The translations under genes were made by a program, and so were the position numbers. The notes beneath the pieces were generated by a model that was not told the DNA's origin, made no database searches, and saw only the letters and a list, made by a program, of their open reading frames with translations. Source: Acidobacteriota bacterium (lineage in GTDB: Bacteria > Acidobacteriota > Aminicenantia > UBA2199). From it: a DNA stretch of 8,064 nucleotides. The stretch is taken from positions 1 to 8,064 of the forward strand of contig JAKAGC010000152.1 of the NCBI GenBank assembly GCA_021817755.1, written 5' to 3'. Each line of letters begins with the position of its first letter. Within the stretch, counting starts at the first letter, position 1. Positions 1 to 5,580 of this stretch are shown here, piece after piece.

Positions 1-10
1 TTTAGGTAAA

Positions 11-27
11 TATAAATCAATCCGGGA
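11..27 (+). promoter_or_regulatory. Possible -10 element and weak ribosome site before the pseudopilin gene
   Basis: TATAAA at 11-16 matches a -10 box in five of six positions, and GGGA at 24-27 lies nine bases before the ATG at 37. Any -35 box would fall outside the window. Such hexamers are common in AT-rich DNA, and the ribosome site is poor compared with those of the other genes here, so this is only a candidate. Confidence 0.25.
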
Positions 28-56
28 AATAATTCCATGAAAGCAAATCCGGGAAA
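19..56 (+). repeat. 11-bp direct repeat straddling the pseudopilin start codon
   Basis: AATCCGGGAAA occurs at 19-29 and again at 46-56, 27 bases (nine codons) apart and in the same reading frame. The second copy encodes Asn-Pro-Gly-Lys of the prepilin leader. The first lies in the untranslated leader, downstream of in-frame stops at 7-9 and 13-15. It may be a small local duplication, and the first copy supplies the only GGGA upstream of the start. Confidence 0.5.
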
Positions 57-2226
57 AATAATAAAAAAAGGAATCGCAGCCATCGAAGTGATGGTAGTCG
101 TATTAATTCTCTTTGCAGCGTTTACCATCGCAGTACCCCTTTTTTTCAATAAGTCAGATGTTAATCGAGAGAACTTGACTATTGAAAAGCTCAATCGCAT
201 TAAAGAAGCAATCATCGGTTCACCTTTAAAACGTGAAAAAGAAACACGCACTGCTTTCGGATTTGTTGGGGACCTTGGAGTTCTGCCTTCTTCCCTCACT
301 CAACTCATGGTCAGAGGTTCTTACCCTGTCTACAATCTCGATCCTACTACCCAGGTATTGTGGTTTGGATGGCGCGGGCCTTACCTCGATAATACACAAG
401 ATAGTAGTGGTGCTTATGTCGCTTTAATAGATTTATGGGGAAACGCCTTTCATTATCAAAATGCTACATTGCCATATCTTATTTATTCTATCGGACCCAA
501 TGGTACGGATAACAACGGAACAGGAGATGATATCGTAGTCAGAATCGAAGATAATGAATGGCGGTGTTATACACGAGGAAATTTTCAGGAACGAGATCAT
601 TTAACTTATCTTATCAATGAAACAGCTTTAACTATTTATTATCCCAATGGGACCAATACCATAGCCTCTGTAACCTATACTCCCCAAAGTGGCAGTGTTT
701 ACCCTGCCCCGCCAGCAGGTACATATCAATATGATTCCAGCCTGGATACATCAAACCCCGCAGGAGTAACCCGCATTCCTATAGGTGTCCGGTATATGAC
801 TTCTGCCGTTAATAACTTCCAAAAGATTGTTACTATCGATGGAGGAACACAGGATTTGACAAATTTCTATCTCGATTCCGTCGCTCCCCCCCCTTCCACG
901 ATGTTTGAATTAAGTTTCGATCCCACCGATGATACCATAAACAATCACATGACAACAATTCTTAGCCCTTCCGGGGGAAGTTGGATGAACGATGGTCAGG
1001 GTAATTATATCGCTTCAGGTCCAACCGGTGAATATAGAACTTATTTTGCCGTACCAGCAGGAGATGATTACCGTATTGAAGTCGACGCCACATTAAAACA
1101 AGGCAGAGGATATGGAATTTATTACCGTTCTAATGGTCAATCGGCTGTTTCAGCTTATTCCTTCCAATATGATCCCGGATTAGCAAGCGGTTCATATCCG
1201 ATAGCATTTGTTGTAAGAAAAGTTTTCAATGGTTCTGAACAAAGCCCTTTTCAACAAGTCAATATGACATCTTCACAATTTCCAAATATTTACAATCGCT
1301 CCCACCATATTTCCATCACAGTTCAAGGAAATCTTCATATCATAAAATTAGATGGAACTCAAATCATGCGCTTCACCGATTCCAGTTTTCTTACCGGAGG
1401 AGCTGGGCTTCGTAGTTGGGACGGTAGTGGCTATACTTTATTCCACCATATAATTGCTTATGGAATTCCACCTTTATCAACAGGAGAATTTGTCTGGTGG
1501 TCTTTTGAAGAAGGTAATACGGATAATCGAGTTTATGGTTCCGGTTTTGAAATCGATGCTGATGAAATTAACGGCACGTTAACCAATATGCCGAACATAA
1601 CTCGAGATACAGCGGTAGATTCAACCTATATCCACGGTCAACCGCTTTATTCCAACCACACTACCGGTTACGTGGATTTCGGAAATGTTCTCGATATTAC
1701 TCCAACCGATACATTTTCAATTTCAGCATGGGTAAAATTGCCTTCCATAAATACCTCGAACACATATACAATTATTTCCAAATATCATAAAGGAAACAAA
1801 CGTGGTTGGGAACTCCAATTAAGCCAGCCTTCAGGTCAAACAAATTTTGGAACTTTATTTACACTTTCCCAGGGAAACAATAGAGAAATATCTGTATTTA
1901 ATAGTGCTGCGTTAACTACAAATACCTGGTATCATATCGTTATGATATATGATGGTCATTTATATTCCGGGAATACGGAAATCCCAATTACTGCTGTTAC
2001 CATTTATGTAACAAGCCTCGGTTCATCTCATGTATCGCCAAGTCCATTGATGACCGGTATTGAAACCGGTCTGAGAGCAGGAAGTACCACCACTCAGAAT
2101 TCACCCATGCGTATGGGTAACATATCTACGAATGATGATTACTTTAACGGTTGGATCGATGAGATTAAAATTTACTTTAAAGCTCTAACTTATGCGGAAG
2201 TAGAGGAATTATACCAGAGGAAATAA
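37..2226 (+). CDS. Large modular pseudopilin with C-terminal LamG domain
   Basis: No single known gene is recognised, but the domain order is readable. Residues 1-12 are a short basic prepilin leader ending in KKG. The processed protein would begin IAAIE, with Glu at mature position 5 and a hydrophobic helix at about 13-36, as in type II secretion or type IV pilus pilins cut by prepilin peptidase. Residues 75-170 resemble a GspG-type core: GFVGDLGVLPSSL, then DLWGNAFHY, then a Gly/Asp/Asn-rich loop ending GTGDDI that recalls the major pseudopilin calcium site. Residues 188-281 look like a beta-sandwich. A PPP linker (284-286) leads to a jelly-roll at about 288-478, similar to LamG/DUF1080 folds. 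A clear LamG/concanavalin-like domain fills 484-727 (FVWWSFEEG, FSISAWVKL, WYHIVMIYDG, FNGWIDEIKIY). Ordinary pseudopilins have 130-250 residues, so this one is several times larger. It is presumably envelope- or surface-exposed and may bind carbohydrate. The start at 37 is the first in-frame ATG after stop codons. No secretion machinery genes are in the window. Confidence 0.85.
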   Translation: MKANPGKIIKKGIAAIEVMVVVLILFAAFTIAVPLFFNKSDVNRENLTIEKLNRIKEAIIGSPLKREKETRTAFGFVGDLGVLPSSLTQLMVRGSYPVYNLDPTTQVLWFGWRGPYLDNTQDSSGAYVALIDLWGNAFHYQNATLPYLIYSIGPNGTDNNGTGDDIVVRIEDNEWRCYTRGNFQERDHLTYLINETALTIYYPNGTNTIASVTYTPQSGSVYPAPPAGTYQYDSSLDTSNPAGVTRIPIGVRYMTSAVNNFQKIVTIDGGTQDLTNFYLDSVAPPPSTMFELSFDPTDDTINNHMTTILSPSGGSWMNDGQGNYIASGPTGEYRTYFAVPAGDDYRIEVDATLKQGRGYGIYYRSNGQSAVSAYSFQYDPGLASGSYPIAFVVRKVFNGSEQSPFQQVNMTSSQFPNIYNRSHHISITVQGNLHIIKLDGTQIMRFTDSSFLTGGAGLRSWDGSGYTLFHHIIAYGIPPLSTGEFVWWSFEEGNTDNRVYGSGFEIDADEINGTLTNMPNITRDTAVDSTYIHGQPLYSNHTTGYVDFGNVLDITPTDTFSISAWVKLPSINTSNTYTIISKYHKGNKRGWELQLSQPSGQTNFGTLFTLSQGNNREISVFNSAALTTNTWYHIVMIYDGHLYSGNTEIPITAVTIYVTSLGSSHVSPSPLMTGIETGLRAGSTTTQNSPMRMGNISTNDDYFNGWIDEIKIYFKALTYAEVEELYQRK
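886..893 (+). repeat. C8 homopolymer in the pseudopilin linker
   Basis: Eight consecutive C bases encode most of Pro284-Pro286, between the pilin/beta-sandwich half and the jelly-roll/LamG half. Losing one C would give a stop at 911-913 and a 291-residue product. Gaining one would give a TGA at 906-908 and a 290-residue product. A C8 run stands out in this AT-rich DNA, where proline could be encoded with mixed codons. Confidence 0.9.
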
Positions 2227-2257
2227 AAAAGAAGGGAAATTCTCTATATAATATTTG

Positions 2258-2277
2258 AATAGCTAATCTATTTTTTT
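2258..2277 (+). terminator. Weak candidate terminator after the pseudopilin gene
   Basis: AATAG (2258-2262) pairs with CTATT (2268-2272) across a five-base loop, and more T follows to 2277. The stem is short and AT-rich, so stability is low. It lies in the 36-base gap and overlaps the stop codon of the convergent gene. On the minus strand a comparably weak AGAA/TTCT stem followed by a T-run lies at about 2243-2225. No strong terminator separates the two convergent genes. Confidence 0.3.
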
Positions 2278-3270
2278 CAACCGAATTATTAATAACCCAC
2301 CATTACCTTTATCGCTTCTTATATCGGCAATCAACTCATCTACAAGCAATGTGTAATCACTAGTAGAATACTTGGTGCTGCGGGTTACACGTTTGATATT
2401 CCAGTCGCTCCATATTTTTATATCGGGATAGGTTTCTCCCCAGATATGAATAACTGTCTCTTTATCAGGAACGATTCGATATTTTAGCTGAAAAGGATTC
2501 GACTGTTTAAATCGTACATGCTTCTCTGTAAAGGTAGAAATTAATCGTGAAATTTCATTCATGGTAAATGAATAATCAAGCTGTTTACTATACCATTCCT
2601 TCCCTTTATACAGAGGAAGGTCTTCCAGTTTTGGTGCCGGTAATGTCGAATGATTATAAATCTTCAATATTTCCGTCATTATTCTATCAATATGAAAATA
2701 GGTATCGAATTTAGGATTATTAAATTTTCGCAATAATTTAAAATCTACCACAACATCTTTTAAAATACCATTGATCCCACGATAAAAACGAAGACCTGCT
2801 TTCCCTTGGGATATAATTTCATACGGATATAAATTGCAGGAAGTAACATATTTCGAATAATACGGCAAAGCATTACGGTAATAGATCTCTTTTTCCTGGG
2901 CAAAACGCATATTATGAGCATAATCATAATCTGCATTCATAATACACATCTTCTTCCCTCCAAAATCAAGTGTTCTTGCCACAAACGCCTGTTTAACCGT
3001 ATCAAGATAAAACTCCGACCAGTAATTATCCTTTTTCTCATAAATTAAATCCACCGATGCAGTCGCTTCATAATACAAACGGTATGAAAATACCAGTAAT
3101 ATCTTCCCTTTTGCATCACCCTGAAGTGTGCAATAGAGATTATATTTTATCGGTTGTACCGGTTGAACATCCTGATTTTGAATCTGCGCAGAAGCTTTCG
3201 TGTGAATCTGAGCCCCCACCCATGAAAATAACCATACCACTATTAATAAAATTAGAGACAACCTTTTCAT
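2263..3270 (-). CDS. Secreted protein of unknown function
   Basis: I do not recognise this 335-residue protein. It starts MKRLSLILLIVVWLFSWVGA, a textbook Sec signal peptide. Likely signal peptidase cuts are after VGA (residue 20) or ASA (residue 28), followed by a Gln/Pro-rich stretch. No lipobox cysteine is present, so a periplasmic or secreted location is inferred. The mature part is rich in Tyr, Lys and aromatic residues, alternates in a beta-strand-like way, and has no obvious catalytic motif or further membrane segment. I chose the ATG at 3270 over the in-frame ATG at 3300. GAGGA (3285-3281) precedes it at a ten-base spacing, the longer form would put MLLYHEDYCN ahead of the signal peptide, and a candidate -10 box overlaps the upstream codon. 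It lies 62 bases after the YhcH-like gene on the same strand, so it may join that operon or use its own promoter. A DUF3108-like beta-rich fold is one guess that needs a profile search. Confidence 0.75.
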   Translation of the reverse strand: MKRLSLILLIVVWLFSWVGAQIHTKASAQIQNQDVQPVQPIKYNLYCTLQGDAKGKILLVFSYRLYYEATASVDLIYEKKDNYWSEFYLDTVKQAFVARTLDFGGKKMCIMNADYDYAHNMRFAQEKEIYYRNALPYYSKYVTSCNLYPYEIISQGKAGLRFYRGINGILKDVVVDFKLLRKFNNPKFDTYFHIDRIMTEILKIYNHSTLPAPKLEDLPLYKGKEWYSKQLDYSFTMNEISRLISTFTEKHVRFKQSNPFQLKYRIVPDKETVIHIWGETYPDIKIWSDWNIKRVTRSTKYSTSDYTLLVDELIADIRSDKGNGGLLIIRLKKID

Positions 3271-3290
3271 GTTACAATAATCCTCATGAT

Positions 3291-3319
3291 ATAATAGCAT
3301 AAAATAAGTCTAAAAACAA
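3291..3319 (-). promoter_or_regulatory. Candidate promoter for the unknown secreted protein
   Basis: Read on the minus strand, TTGTTT (3319-3314) is followed after 17 bases by TATTAT (3296-3291), with TG one base before it, which makes an extended -10 element. Transcription would begin near 3284 and give a leader of about 14 bases carrying GAGGA. The -35 match is only three of six and the DNA is AT-rich, so it could be fortuitous. Confidence 0.4.
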
Positions 3320-3339
3320 AAGATTTAAAGGATTAATCT
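3312..3339 (-). terminator. Weak candidate terminator after the YhcH-like gene
   Basis: On the minus strand AGATT (3339-3335) pairs with AATCT (3325-3321) across a nine-base loop, followed by TTTGTTTTT (3320-3312). The stem includes the last codon and the stop codon of the gene. The position and T-run fit an intrinsic terminator, but five AT-rich pairs are weak, so partial read-through into the next gene is likely if it acts at all. Confidence 0.35.
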
Positions 3340-3788
3340 AATGCAATTTTAATCACCGCTTTTTTAAAAGGCTCCGATACATCCGTTTCAATACCAGGCA
3401 TATGTGCATCCTGCGGCATCATAATAGCGAATTTCCCCGGTACTAATGTATGGAATCCTTCTTCGGTTCCTCCCTCAAGGAACATTAAATCTTTCTCTTC
3501 ATCATAAATTCCCGGCAATAAATCCTTCACATTTGCATAACCAATCCGTTCTTTACCTGAAATAATATAATGGATATCCAAGTATTTACGATGCGCTTCC
3601 CATTTCCCTTCCGATAACGGTTTGGAAACAGATTCCTGGATAGATACATATATATTCTTACCTTCAATTTCTATTTTTCCAGGAGAAATCAGAGAGAAAG
3701 CAGTATCTCTTAGATACCGAAGTCCCGTTTCAATTCGTTTTCCCAGGGAAAAATAAAAATCTGCATGTTCTAATGTATCGATTATCAT
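3333..3788 (-). CDS. YhcH/YjgK/YiaL family protein (DUF386)
   Basis: This 151-residue protein has the normal length of the family, which includes E. coli YhcH, YiaL, TabA (YjgK) and EbgC. Family hallmarks are MIIDTLEHADFY at the start, EAHRKYLDIHYIISGKERIGYA at 64-85 and FAIMMPQDAHMPGI at 120-133. Glu64, His66, Asp71, His73 and His128 form the polar and histidine set expected to line the metal-containing cupin-like beta-barrel pocket. Members are linked to sugar metabolism (sialic acid and 2,3-diketogulonate operons, the beta subunit of evolved beta-galactosidase) and to biofilm control by TabA. A sugar isomerase or anomerase role has been suggested, but the biochemical role here is unknown. 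There is no signal peptide, so it should be cytoplasmic. It begins 15 bases after the amidohydrolase stop, with GGAG (3799-3796) seven bases before the ATG, so translation from a shared mRNA is well supported. The substrate cannot be inferred from the sequence. Confidence 0.9.
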   Translation of the reverse strand: MIIDTLEHADFYFSLGKRIETGLRYLRDTAFSLISPGKIEIEGKNIYVSIQESVSKPLSEGKWEAHRKYLDIHYIISGKERIGYANVKDLLPGIYDEEKDLMFLEGGTEEGFHTLVPGKFAIMMPQDAHMPGIETDVSEPFKKAVIKIALD

Positions 3789-3795
3789 ATAGGAA

Positions 3796-3799
3796 CTCC
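3796..3799 (-). promoter_or_regulatory. Ribosome binding site of the YhcH-like gene
   Basis: GGAG on the minus strand sits seven bases before the ATG at 3788, inside the 15-base gap after the amidohydrolase TAA (which is followed directly by TGA). It fixes the start codon and indicates independent initiation within an operon. Confidence 0.7.
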
Positions 3800-3803
3800 A
3801 TCA

Positions 3804-5306
3804 TTACTTCTTTACCGGTGGTTCTTGACCATCCGGGATTGCACTTTTATAGGTAAAACCCTCTGTTTTTTCTTTGAATTCTTTTTGCGCTTTTTCGATC
3901 AGCTTCGGATTCGTTAACATATCCAAAGCAGTAGCAGAAAGTACTTTAGAAGCAGATAACATCCCTTTCATCCCGATCGAAGAACCCGTACAAGAGACTA
4001 CTCCCCAATGATGACCCGGAATATCAAGAGGATAACAGGCAATATTTAAAGAAGCTGTCGGAACCAACCAGCTTACATCCGCCACATCGGTAGAACCGCC
4101 AGAAACAAATGGGAGAGGTTCTTTCATCAGTTTCACCGTGTCTGCTAATCCCGTATCTTTCACCCCCAGTTCTTTTTGCAATCTCCGGGCAAAATCATTT
4201 TCCTCTTCTGTAAAAACCGGCCCTTTTATACTTTGCAGATTACTGTACAGAGTATCAGCAACAACCCTGTTTTTCAAGTAATTATATACTCCTGTTTTCA
4301 GACGTACTTCTGAGGTCGTCTCTGTCATTAAGGCCGCACCCTGTACGATTTTTAAAATACGTGCATATGTACTTTCTACTTCCTGGCGATCTTTTCCACG
4401 CACAAAGTACCATGCTTTCGCATAGGCAGGAACTACATTGGGTGCTCCGCCTCCATCATTGATAACATAATGAATCCGAACCGTTGTTGGAATATGTTCG
4501 CGTAAAAAATTGATCCCCGTATCCAAAAGTTCGATTGCATCCAGGGCACTTCTTCCATTCCATGGATCCCATGCAGCATGAGCCGTTTTTCCTCTGAAAA
4601 CAACTTCAAAACTATTTAACGCCTGGCTACTATTCAGATTAACTTCATTCTCATCCGAAGGGTGCCAGTCAAGGCAGACATCCAAAGAAGAGAAAACACC
4701 CGCTTTCGCCATATAAGTTTTCCCTTCCACAGTCTCTTCCGCAGGACAGCCAAAAAATTTAACCGTTCCCGCAATTCCGTATTTTTCCATGACCGATTTC
4801 ACAGCAAGAGCTGCACCCGCTCCCGCAACACCCAATAAATTATGACCACATCCATGTCCAGGAGCATGTTCTTTTACAGCTTCCTGTTTAGTACTTCCGG
4901 CTTTCTGAGAAATTCCCGGTAAAGCATCGAATTCTCCTAAAATACCGATAACAGGTTTCCCTGTTCCATAAGTCGCAACAAAAGCTGTCGGCAATCCGCC
5001 CGCTCCAAATTCAACCTGAAATCCTTCTTTTTTCATCAATTCCCCTAATTGTTGCGATGATTTGTATTCTTCAAGTGCCAGTTCTGCATAATTCCAAATG
5101 CTTTTCGCTGTTTCGCTTAATACCCCCGATAGCTCCTCCACACGGTTTACAGCACTTTTTTTCAATTCTTGTACTTTATAAGAAATCTTTTTTGATTTTT
5201 TAATTTGTAAATCCGCATTTTCACAAATTCCATCCATAGTGAACAGTAAAACTAACATCGATACAAAAATGAGAACACCTTTACTTCGGATTCTGTTATT
5301 TCGCAT
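3804..5306 (-). CDS. AbgB-like M20 amidohydrolase with N-terminal signal sequence
   Basis: The 500-residue product is an M20D metallo-amidohydrolase closest in wording to E. coli AbgB, the p-aminobenzoyl-glutamate hydrolase subunit (about 480 residues). Such enzymes cleave amide bonds of aminoacylated small molecules using two metal ions. Visible motifs are GILGEFDALPG (121-131), GHGCGHN (150-156, Cys153 and His155), CPAEE (187-191, the catalytic and metal-binding Glu pair), His215, and His432 in PGHHW. The AbgB-type STDVADVSW lies at 405-413. The inserted dimerisation domain begins near 228 and contains TAHAAWDPWNGRSALDAIEL and GGGAPNVVP. The C-terminus (KVLSATALDML to about 488) also follows AbgB. 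Unlike E. coli AbgB, it begins with a basic stretch and a hydrophobic segment (11-24) ending near Ala31, which suggests export. A Cys at 28 is preceded by GI, a poor lipobox. GAGGT (5315-5311) precedes the ATG by four bases. It is first in a probable operon with the YhcH-like gene. Its true substrate is unknown, and a general N-acyl amino acid or dipeptide hydrolase is equally possible. No AbgA or AbgT partner is present. Confidence 0.88.
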   Translation of the reverse strand: MRNNRIRSKGVLIFVSMLVLLFTMDGICENADLQIKKSKKISYKVQELKKSAVNRVEELSGVLSETAKSIWNYAELALEEYKSSQQLGELMKKEGFQVEFGAGGLPTAFVATYGTGKPVIGILGEFDALPGISQKAGSTKQEAVKEHAPGHGCGHNLLGVAGAGAALAVKSVMEKYGIAGTVKFFGCPAEETVEGKTYMAKAGVFSSLDVCLDWHPSDENEVNLNSSQALNSFEVVFRGKTAHAAWDPWNGRSALDAIELLDTGINFLREHIPTTVRIHYVINDGGGAPNVVPAYAKAWYFVRGKDRQEVESTYARILKIVQGAALMTETTSEVRLKTGVYNYLKNRVVADTLYSNLQSIKGPVFTEEENDFARRLQKELGVKDTGLADTVKLMKEPLPFVSGGSTDVADVSWLVPTASLNIACYPLDIPGHHWGVVSCTGSSIGMKGMLSASKVLSATALDMLTNPKLIEKAQKEFKEKTEGFTYKSAIPDGQEPPVKK

Positions 5307-5363
5307 GGTTACCTCGTTTAAATTGAAAAGAAATTTTTAGATAAATCAAATATATCACATATC

Positions 5364-5392
5364 ATTTTAATGGTTGCAGAAGTCCTTGTCAA
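5364..5392 (-). promoter_or_regulatory. Sigma-70-type promoter for the amidohydrolase operon
   Basis: On the minus strand a perfect TTGACA (5392-5387) is followed after exactly 17 bases by TAAAAT (5369-5364), one mismatch from consensus. Transcription would start near 5357, giving a leader of about 50 bases that carries GAGGT. This is the best-matching promoter in the window. Confidence 0.7.
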
Positions 5393-5451
5393 GTTGAATT
5401 CTAATTTTATACAGTTCAGAACCTTCCAAGAAGAAAATTACGTTTTTTTTT

Positions 5452-5515
5452 AATTACTTTAAACGCATGTTAAGAATTTTTTAGGGTGAAAAATTGAATC
5501 ACAATTACTTTAGAC
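5452..5515 (+). repeat. 13-base direct repeat upstream of lon
   Basis: AATTACTTTAAAC at 5452-5464 and AATTACTTTAGAC at 5503-5515 differ at one base and are 51 bases apart, about five helical turns. A shorter TTTAGAC recurs at 5558-5564, another 49 bases on. The second copy ends just upstream of the lon -35 box. They could be binding sites for one regulator, or chance similarity in AT-rich DNA. Confidence 0.35.
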
Positions 5516-5517
5516 TA

Positions 5518-5546
5518 TTGAAAATTTTCTTAAATCATGTTATAAA
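5518..5546 (+). promoter_or_regulatory. Sigma-70-type promoter for lon
   Basis: TTGAAA (5518-5523), a 17-base spacer and TATAAA (5541-5546) give five of six matches in both boxes. Transcription would start near 5553, with a leader of about 28 bases that carries GAGGT at 5569-5573, seven bases before the ATG. Confidence 0.65.
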
Positions 5547-5580
5547 AATAAAACTAATTTAGACGAACGAGGTTAGAACG

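Larger units (their letters stand above)
5307..5580. other. Divergent intergenic control region
   Basis: These 274 bases separate the amidohydrolase and lon start codons and contain no credible gene. They hold a promoter for each direction, a T9 run at 5443-5451, a near-perfect 13-base direct repeat, and an AACGAGGT ribosome-site sequence before each gene (5318-5311 on minus, 5566-5573 on plus). No CIRCE element (TTAGCACTC with its inverted partner) or E. coli sigma-32-type promoter is visible, so heat-shock control of lon by those systems is not supported here. Confidence 0.7.

Noticed and set aside
233..427. 64-residue open frame on the plus strand inside the pseudopilin gene
   Set aside because: It overlaps conserved pilin-core codons in another frame and has no supporting signal.
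2052..2071. Perfect 7-bp inverted repeat GACCGGT / ACCGGTC within the pseudopilin gene
   Set aside because: It arises from two Thr-Gly codon pairs (ACCGGT is itself a palindrome), is inside the LamG domain and has no T-run.
3271..3300. Longer form of the unknown secreted protein starting at 3300
   Set aside because: There is no ribosome site before it, the extra ten residues would disrupt a classic signal peptide, and a candidate -10 box overlaps the codon.
3057..3302. 81-residue open frame on the plus strand opposite the start of the unknown secreted protein
   Set aside because: It is antisense to a well-supported signal peptide region and has no ribosome site or recognisable motif.
5216..5230. 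Lipoprotein signal at Cys28 of the amidohydrolase
   Set aside because: The residues before Cys are DGI, which does not fit a normal lipobox. Ordinary signal peptidase cleavage nearby is more plausible.
5554..5577. Hairpin CTAA/TTAG in the lon leader that might hide the ribosome site
   Set aside because: Only four AT-rich pairs across a long loop. It is too weak to argue for a riboswitch or thermosensor.
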